This document shows positions 12,174-16,161 of a DNA stretch of 16,161 bases, in pieces (the first letter of the stretch is position 1; the number at the start of each line of letters is the position of its first letter). The notes under the pieces were generated by a model. That model made no database searches and was not told the DNA's origin. It saw only the letters and a program-made list of their open reading frames with translations. The DNA is from Pelomicrobium sp036803785 (GTDB taxonomy: Bacteria > Pseudomonadota > Gammaproteobacteria > Burkholderiales > UBA6910), in contig NZ_DAIRTR010000073.1 of NCBI RefSeq assembly GCF_036803785.1, positions 1 through 16,161 of the forward strand, given 5' to 3'. Made by a program: the position numbers and the translations under genes.

Positions 12174-14744
12174 ATGAAGCTCGACGACCTCTCCCGCCAT
12201 ACGCCAGTCATGCAGCAGTACCTGCGCATTAAGGCGCAGCATCGCGATGCGCTGCTGTTCTATCGCATGGGTGACTTCTACGAGCTGTTCTACGAGGACG
12301 CGGAGAAGGCGGCGAGGCTACTCGACATTACCCTCACTCGGCGAGGGGCTTCCGCGGGCGAGCCGATTCCCATGGCGGGGGTGCCCGTGCACACGGCGGA
12401 GCAGTACCTGGCCAAGCTCTTGCGGCTAGGGGAATCGGTGGCCATTTGCGAGCAAGTGGGGGATCCGGAGACCACCCGCGGCCCGGTGGAGCGGCGGGTG
12501 GTGCGCATCCTCACCCCCGGCACCCTCACCGACGCAGGCCTGCTGGACGAACGTGCCGAGAGCGTGCTCCTCGCCGCCACCTGGGAACGCCGGCGCATGG
12601 GGCTCGCTTGGCTCAATCTGGCCGCCGGGAGACTGCGGGTCATGGAGATCGAACCCGCCGCTCTCGGCGCCGAGCTGGAGCGGATCCGGCCAGCGGAGAT
12701 CCTGCTGCCGGAAAGCCTGCAGCATCCCGCTTTGGAATCCCGTCCCATCGCGCTCAAGCGGCTGCCCGACTGGCAGTTCGATCGCTCCACCGCCCAGGAC
12801 TTGCTCGCCCGCCATTTCGGCACCCGCGATCTCTCGGGATTTGGTTGCGATGAGCTGCCCCTCGCCGTTGCCGCCGCCGGCGCCCTGCTTGAGTACGCCC
12901 GGCTCACGCAGGGGGCCGCCCTCACGCACCTGCAGGGCATCACCGTGGAGCGGGCCGCCGATTTCGTGCGCCTCGATGCCACGACCCGGCGCAACCTGGA
13001 GATCAGCGAGACCTTGCGCGCAGAGCCGGCGCCCACCCTCCTTTCGGTGCTGGACACCTGCGCGACCAGCATGGGAAGCCGCCTATTGCGCCACTGGCTG
13101 CACCACCCCCTGCGCCTGCGAGGCCCCCGGGAGCAGCGGCTGCAGGCGATCGCCGAGTTGGCGGGGGAGGCACGCGAACGTTGCACCGCCCTGCGCGCCG
13201 AGCTCAGGTCCGTTGCCGACCTGGAGCGCATCGCTGCTCGCATTGCCCTGGGGAGCGCTCGTCCCCGGGATCTGGCCGCGCTGCGGGACAGCCTTTGCCG
13301 TCTCGACACCCTCAAGGCGCTGCTAGCGTCGCTGCAGGCCGCGCGGCTTGGCGAGATCCGATCGGCGCTCGCTCTACCCGAAGAGGTGGTTGACCGGCTC
13401 AAGCATGCCATCAAGGAGGTACCCGCGGCTTTCTTGCGCGATGGAGGCGTGATCGCCGACGGCTACGATCCACAGCTCGATGAACTGCGGAGCATCCAGA
13501 CCCATTGCGGCGAATTCCTGCTGGCCATGGAGGCTCGGGAGCGGGCGCGCACGGGAATTGCGAATCTCAGGGTGGAATACAACAAGGTCCACGGCTTCTA
13601 CATCGAGGTGTCCCGAGCCCAGAGCGACAAAGTGCCAGAGGATTACCGTCGGCGCCAAACCCTCAAGAACGCCGAGCGCTACATTACCCCAGAGCTCAAG
13701 CGCTTCGAAGAAAAGACCCTCTCCGCCCAGGAGCGGGCCCTGGCGCGGGAGCGGGAACTGTACGATGAGCTGCTTGTCTGGCTGCGCGGGCATGTGCCCC
13801 GACTCCAGGACATCGCCCGGGCCGTGGCGGAGCTAGACGTCCTTGCCGCCCTGGCGGAGCGCGCTGTGACCCTGGACTACTGCGCTCCGGAGTACACGGA
13901 AGAGCCGGTCATCGAGATCGAGGCAGGACGCCATCCGGTGGTGGAGCGGGCAACGGCGGACTTCATTCCCAACGACACTCGCCTGGGTCCTGGGCGCAGG
14001 CTCCTGGTGATCACGGGCCCCAACATGGGAGGTAAGTCCACCTACATGCGGCAAGTGGCGCTCATCGTGCTTCTCGCCTGCTGTGGCAGCTTTGTCCCGG
14101 CGAGCCGGGCGATGATTGGGCCAGTGGACCAGATCTTCACCCGCATCGGTGCCGCCGACGACCTGGCCGGGGGACGTTCCACCTTCATGGTGGAAATGAC
14201 CGAAGCGGCCAATATCCTGCACAACGCCACGGAAGCGAGCCTGGTACTCATGGACGAGGTGGGCCGCGGCACGTCCACCTTTGACGGCCTCGCCCTCGCT
14301 TGGGCCATTGCCTGCCATCTCCTCACCGTCAACCGCAGCCACACCTTGTTCGCCACGCACTACTTCGAGCTGACCCGGCTCGCTGGGCTCTATCCGGAGG
14401 CCGCCAACGTGCATCTGGGGGCAGTGGAGCATGGCGACAAGGTGGTCTTTCTCCACACGGTGAACGAGGGGCCCGCGAGCCAGAGCTACGGGTTGCAGGT
14501 GGCAGCCCTTGCCGGTGTCCCGGCGCGGGTGATTGCCCACGCGCGCAAACAACTCCATTGGCTGGAAACCCAGGGATTGACTCGGTCGCGGCAGGGAGAT
14601 CTATTCGCGCCGCCGATCGAGGCGCCGGCGGAACCCCCACTTCACCCAGCCCTCGACGCCCTTAAGGCGCTGGAGCCGGATGACTTATCACCCCGGGAGG
14701 CGCTGGAAAAACTCTACGAGCTCAAGCGCCTGAGCGGGGCATGA
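12174..14744 (+). CDS. mutS: DNA mismatch repair ATPase MutS
   Basis: 856-residue full-length MutS (E. coli 853). It binds mismatches and small loops and recruits MutL. The mismatch-reading motif GDFYELF is present with Phe35 and Glu37 (Phe-x-Glu). The connector, lever and clamp domains follow without gaps. The ATPase domain has Walker A GPNMGGKST at 615-623, Walker B LVLMDEVGRG with Asp694/Glu695, and the ATHYFELTRL segment. The C-terminal tail DDLSPREALEKLYELKRL is the tetramerisation module, so the protein is complete. The start is an ATG without an obvious Shine-Dalgarno sequence, which fits coupling with suhB 42 bp upstream. No adjacent mutL is seen. Codon use matches its neighbours. Confidence 0.97.
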   Translation: MKLDDLSRHTPVMQQYLRIKAQHRDALLFYRMGDFYELFYEDAEKAARLLDITLTRRGASAGEPIPMAGVPVHTAEQYLAKLLRLGESVAICEQVGDPETTRGPVERRVVRILTPGTLTDAGLLDERAESVLLAATWERRRMGLAWLNLAAGRLRVMEIEPAALGAELERIRPAEILLPESLQHPALESRPIALKRLPDWQFDRSTAQDLLARHFGTRDLSGFGCDELPLAVAAAGALLEYARLTQGAALTHLQGITVERAADFVRLDATTRRNLEISETLRAEPAPTLLSVLDTCATSMGSRLLRHWLHHPLRLRGPREQRLQAIAELAGEARERCTALRAELRSVADLERIAARIALGSARPRDLAALRDSLCRLDTLKALLASLQAARLGEIRSALALPEEVVDRLKHAIKEVPAAFLRDGGVIADGYDPQLDELRSIQTHCGEFLLAMEARERARTGIANLRVEYNKVHGFYIEVSRAQSDKVPEDYRRRQTLKNAERYITPELKRFEEKTLSAQERALARERELYDELLVWLRGHVPRLQDIARAVAELDVLAALAERAVTLDYCAPEYTEEPVIEIEAGRHPVVERATADFIPNDTRLGPGRRLLVITGPNMGGKSTYMRQVALIVLLACCGSFVPASRAMIGPVDQIFTRIGAADDLAGGRSTFMVEMTEAANILHNATEASLVLMDEVGRGTSTFDGLALAWAIACHLLTVNRSHTLFATHYFELTRLAGLYPEAANVHLGAVEHGDKVVFLHTVNEGPASQSYGLQVAALAGVPARVIAHARKQLHWLETQGLTRSRQGDLFAPPIEAPAEPPLHPALDALKALEPDDLSPREALEKLYELKRLSGA

Positions 14745-14857
14745 GTATGCGGCCGGGCGTGCGGAAAGCGCTCCCTCTAGGCGCAGGGAAGCCAGGCGGA
14801 TGGATCGCGGGTCGACGAGGCACTCGCCACTGACCGCGGCCCTAATCCCGGCCGCCT

Positions 14858-15334
14858 TCAGTGGTGCCCGTGGGGGCCGTGGACGTGTCCGTGGGCGAGC
14901 TCTTCCGGGGTGGCCGGCCGCACGTCGGTCACCTGGCAGTCGAAGCGCAGCCGCATGCCAGCCAGAGGGTGGTTGCCGTCCACCACCACCTTGTCCTCAG
15001 CCACCTCGGTCACGGTGAAGATGTGCACCTCCCCCGACTGCTCGCCCCGGCCCTCGAACTGCATGCCCACCCGCACCTCGGCCGGAAACAGGGCCCGATC
15101 CTCCACCCGTACCAGAGCAGCGTCGTATTCCCCAAAGGCGTTTTCCGGCTCCATGGTGACAGAGCATTGATCCCCAGGCTGCTTACCCTCGAGGGCATCC
15201 TCCACCAAGGGAAAGATGCCATGGTAGCCCCCATGCAGGTAGGAGACCGGCTGCTGGGATTCCTCGATCAGGTTGCCCTGGCCGTCGAACAGCCTGTAGG
15301 TGAGGGTGACGACGGTGTTTTTTGCGACGATCAT
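14858..15334 (-). CDS. SlyD-like FKBP-type peptidyl-prolyl isomerase
   Basis: 158-residue cytoplasmic prolyl isomerase/chaperone. The FKBP core starts VAKNTVVTLTYRLFDGQGN, has the typical SYLHGGYHGIFPLVEDALEG and NAFGEYD segments, and contains the insert-in-flap chaperone domain (RVEDRALFPAEVRVGMQF to VDGNHPLAGMRLRF, both quoted at under 20 residues). The C-terminus ends in a short His-rich tail, HGHVHGPHGHH, a probable Ni(II)/Zn(II)-binding extension as in SlyD though much shorter. The ATG at 15334 is chosen because AAGGAA lies 7 nt upstream; the ATG at 15355 would put that site inside the gene. SlyD is the best match; FkpB-like SlpA proteins are smaller and lack the His tail. Confidence 0.9.
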   Translation of the reverse strand: MIVAKNTVVTLTYRLFDGQGNLIEESQQPVSYLHGGYHGIFPLVEDALEGKQPGDQCSVTMEPENAFGEYDAALVRVEDRALFPAEVRVGMQFEGRGEQSGEVHIFTVTEVAEDKVVVDGNHPLAGMRLRFDCQVTDVRPATPEELAHGHVHGPHGHH

Positions 15335-15383
15335 GACGATGTTCCTTTCGTTCATTGAGCCGGATGACGAACCTACCTGGCCC

Positions 15384-15449
15384 AGCCCGGATGTTCCTAG
15401 CCCAACGCCGCTGCCTCCGAGAGGCGTCTTGATGAGATATCCGGGCTAG
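15384..15449. repeat. REP-like nested stem-loop upstream of the slyD-like gene
   Basis: AGCCCGGAT (15384-15392) pairs perfectly with ATCCGGGCT (15439-15447). Inside, GCCTC-CGA-GAGGC (15413-15425) forms a tight hairpin, with ACGCC/GGCGT (15405-15409, 15423-15427) as an alternative. CTAGCCC (15397-15403) could replace the outer arm by pairing with GGGCTAG (15443-15449). The TAGCCCGGAT ... ATCCGGGCTA outline is like dispersed intergenic palindromes common in proteobacteria. There is no T tract, so it is not a clear terminator. Confidence 0.6.
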
Positions 15450-15501
15450 ACGACAAGGTACCGTCAAAGGGTCCTGCCGCGCAACCGTCGCCCGTTATCG
15501 C

Positions 15502-16023
15502 TTAGGAGCGCCTTCTTGAAATAGGGGAGCCGGCTTTGGCGCCAAGCTGCTTGACCAGTCCCAGCACCGCTTGGGCGTGGCCTTTGGGGTTTACCCCGTA
15601 GAGGGCATGGCGGACGATGCCTTTCTTGTCGATGATGAACGTGGAGCGGCACACGATCAGCCGGCGCTTGCCCTCCACCTCTTTTTCCTGAAGCACGCCA
15701 TAGCGGCGGCACACCTCGCCGTCGGTGTCGGAAAGGAGCTGGATGGACAGCCCGTGCTTGTCGCGGAAGGAGCCATGGCTGATGCAGTCATCCCGGCTCA
15801 CCCCCAGCACCACGGTGTCCCAGCGCTTGAATTCCTCCTCCAAATCGCTGAAGTCGATCGCCTGCATGGTGCACGCCGGGGTATCGTCCTTAGGGTAAAA
15901 GTACAGCACCACGTTCTTCTTGCCACGAAACGCCGACAACCGCACCATCGCCATGTCGGCGTCGGGAAGATCGAATTCCGGCGCGGCTTGGCCGACTTGA
16001 ATCATGACGGGCGCTGCATCCAT
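15502..16023 (-). CDS. Peroxiredoxin, PrxQ/BCP (AhpC-TSA) family
   Basis: 173-residue thiol peroxidase that reduces H2O2 and organic peroxides in the cytoplasm. VGQAAPEFDLPDAD opens the thioredoxin fold. LYFYPKDDTPACTMQAIDF holds the peroxidatic Cys51 with Thr48 (TxxC). The resolving Cys five residues later in E. coli Bcp is Ile here. VLGVSRDDCISHGSFRDKHG supplies another Cys, and EVCRRYGV and IVCRST supply others further on. A 1-Cys mechanism or a distant partner is therefore possible. ATG 16023 is used because a promoter-like TAGAAT lies 24 nt upstream of it, which rules out the longer frame from 16122. ATG 16005 (Cys45 numbering, like E. coli Bcp) is a close alternative; neither has a good ribosome binding site. 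Confidence 0.88.
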   Translation of the reverse strand: MDAAPVMIQVGQAAPEFDLPDADMAMVRLSAFRGKKNVVLYFYPKDDTPACTMQAIDFSDLEEEFKRWDTVVLGVSRDDCISHGSFRDKHGLSIQLLSDTDGEVCRRYGVLQEKEVEGKRRLIVCRSTFIIDKKGIVRHALYGVNPKGHAQAVLGLVKQLGAKAGSPISRRRS

Positions 16024-16046
16024 CGTCGAGGAGAAATTGCGAGGCC

Positions 16047-16094
16047 ATTCTAACGTATTTGTCTCACGGCACAATGTGCGATCGAGCCGATCGC
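16047..16094 (-). promoter_or_regulatory. Candidate peroxiredoxin promoter with upstream palindrome
   Basis: Toward the gene, TTGTGC (16074-16069), a 16-bp spacer and TAGAAT (16052-16047) form a plausible sigma-70 promoter. Just upstream lies a perfect inverted repeat, GCGATCG-AGC-CGATCGC (16078-16094), in a position suited to an operator or activator site. No OxyR-type pattern was recognised. Confidence 0.5.
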
Positions 16095-16102
16095 CCATTT
16101 CC

Positions 16103-16134
16103 TTTGACAGCGAACAATGCAACTCCCTGTCAAA
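16103..16134. repeat. 8-bp inverted repeat with TTGACA half-sites at right edge
   Basis: TTTGACAG (16103-16110) and CTGTCAAA (16127-16134) are exact reverse complements separated by 16 nt. Each arm contains a perfect -35 hexamer TTGACA, one facing right and one facing left. This may be a pair of divergent promoters, an operator, or chance; the partner gene lies outside the window. Confidence 0.4.
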
Positions 16135-16161
16135 ACCTCAAGAAGCAAATACAAATGATGT

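Noticed and set aside
12290..13414. A 374-codon Ser/Arg-rich open frame antisense to mutS
   Set aside because: Low-complexity composition and full overlap with a clear MutS frame mark it as a shadow.
14836..14855. Hairpin GCGGCC/GGCCGC between mutS and the slyD-like gene as a terminator
   Set aside because: Six-base stem without a T tract in either direction; too weak to call.
1..16161. CRISPR array, tRNA/rRNA, integrase or intact insertion sequence
   Set aside because: No regular repeat-spacer pattern, no recognisable RNA gene signature and no transposase or integrase motif was found on either strand.

Overview
This is a GC-rich chromosomal window that looks betaproteobacterial. The proteins most resemble betaproteobacterial families, and the order suhB / trmJ ... 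iscR-iscS ... iscA is the proteobacterial isc-locus neighbourhood known from E. coli, here with cysE inserted. Genus cannot be fixed from the sequence. I see no rRNA, tRNA, CRISPR array, intact insertion sequence or prophage. Most of the window is ordinary housekeeping DNA with short accessory patches.

Left part (1-3100). A compact mercury module has merA (minus strand, cut by the window edge) divergent from merR (plus strand), with a well-formed MerR operator/promoter between them. merR converges on a quinone oxidoreductase gene, and their stop codons share one CTAG. A small DUF465/YdcH-like gene with a strong terminator follows.

Middle part (3100-7540). A DUF484-GGDEF diguanylate cyclase is followed by about 825 bp without a convincing gene. 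That stretch ends in an AT-rich promoter and a roughly 210-nt potentially structured leader in front of a small secreted PsiF-repeat protein. Next come a convergent periplasmic DUF411 protein, a D-threonine aldolase-like PLP enzyme, and a secreted two-EF-hand protein closed by a bidirectional terminator.

Sulfur / Fe-S part (7560-11280, all minus strand). The order is trmJ, cysE, iscR, a NifS/IscS-type cysteine desulfurase, iscA. CysE starts cysteine synthesis, the desulfurase takes sulfur from cysteine, IscA is a cluster carrier, and IscR senses Fe-S status. A Type 1 IscR-like site overlaps both the iscR promoter and the cysE stop codon. iscU, hscBA and fdx are absent here, and the desulfurase ends near the point where the IscU-docking tail of E. 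coli IscS would begin.

Right part (11330-16161). suhB and mutS run rightward. A SlyD-like prolyl isomerase and a PrxQ/BCP-family peroxiredoxin run leftward, separated by a REP-like stem-loop. Several inverted repeats lie upstream of the peroxiredoxin gene at the window edge.

I found no clearly new multi-gene system. The best leads are the iscU-less isc cluster, the TGACCGAATT tandem repeat at the cysE promoter, and the psiF leader.
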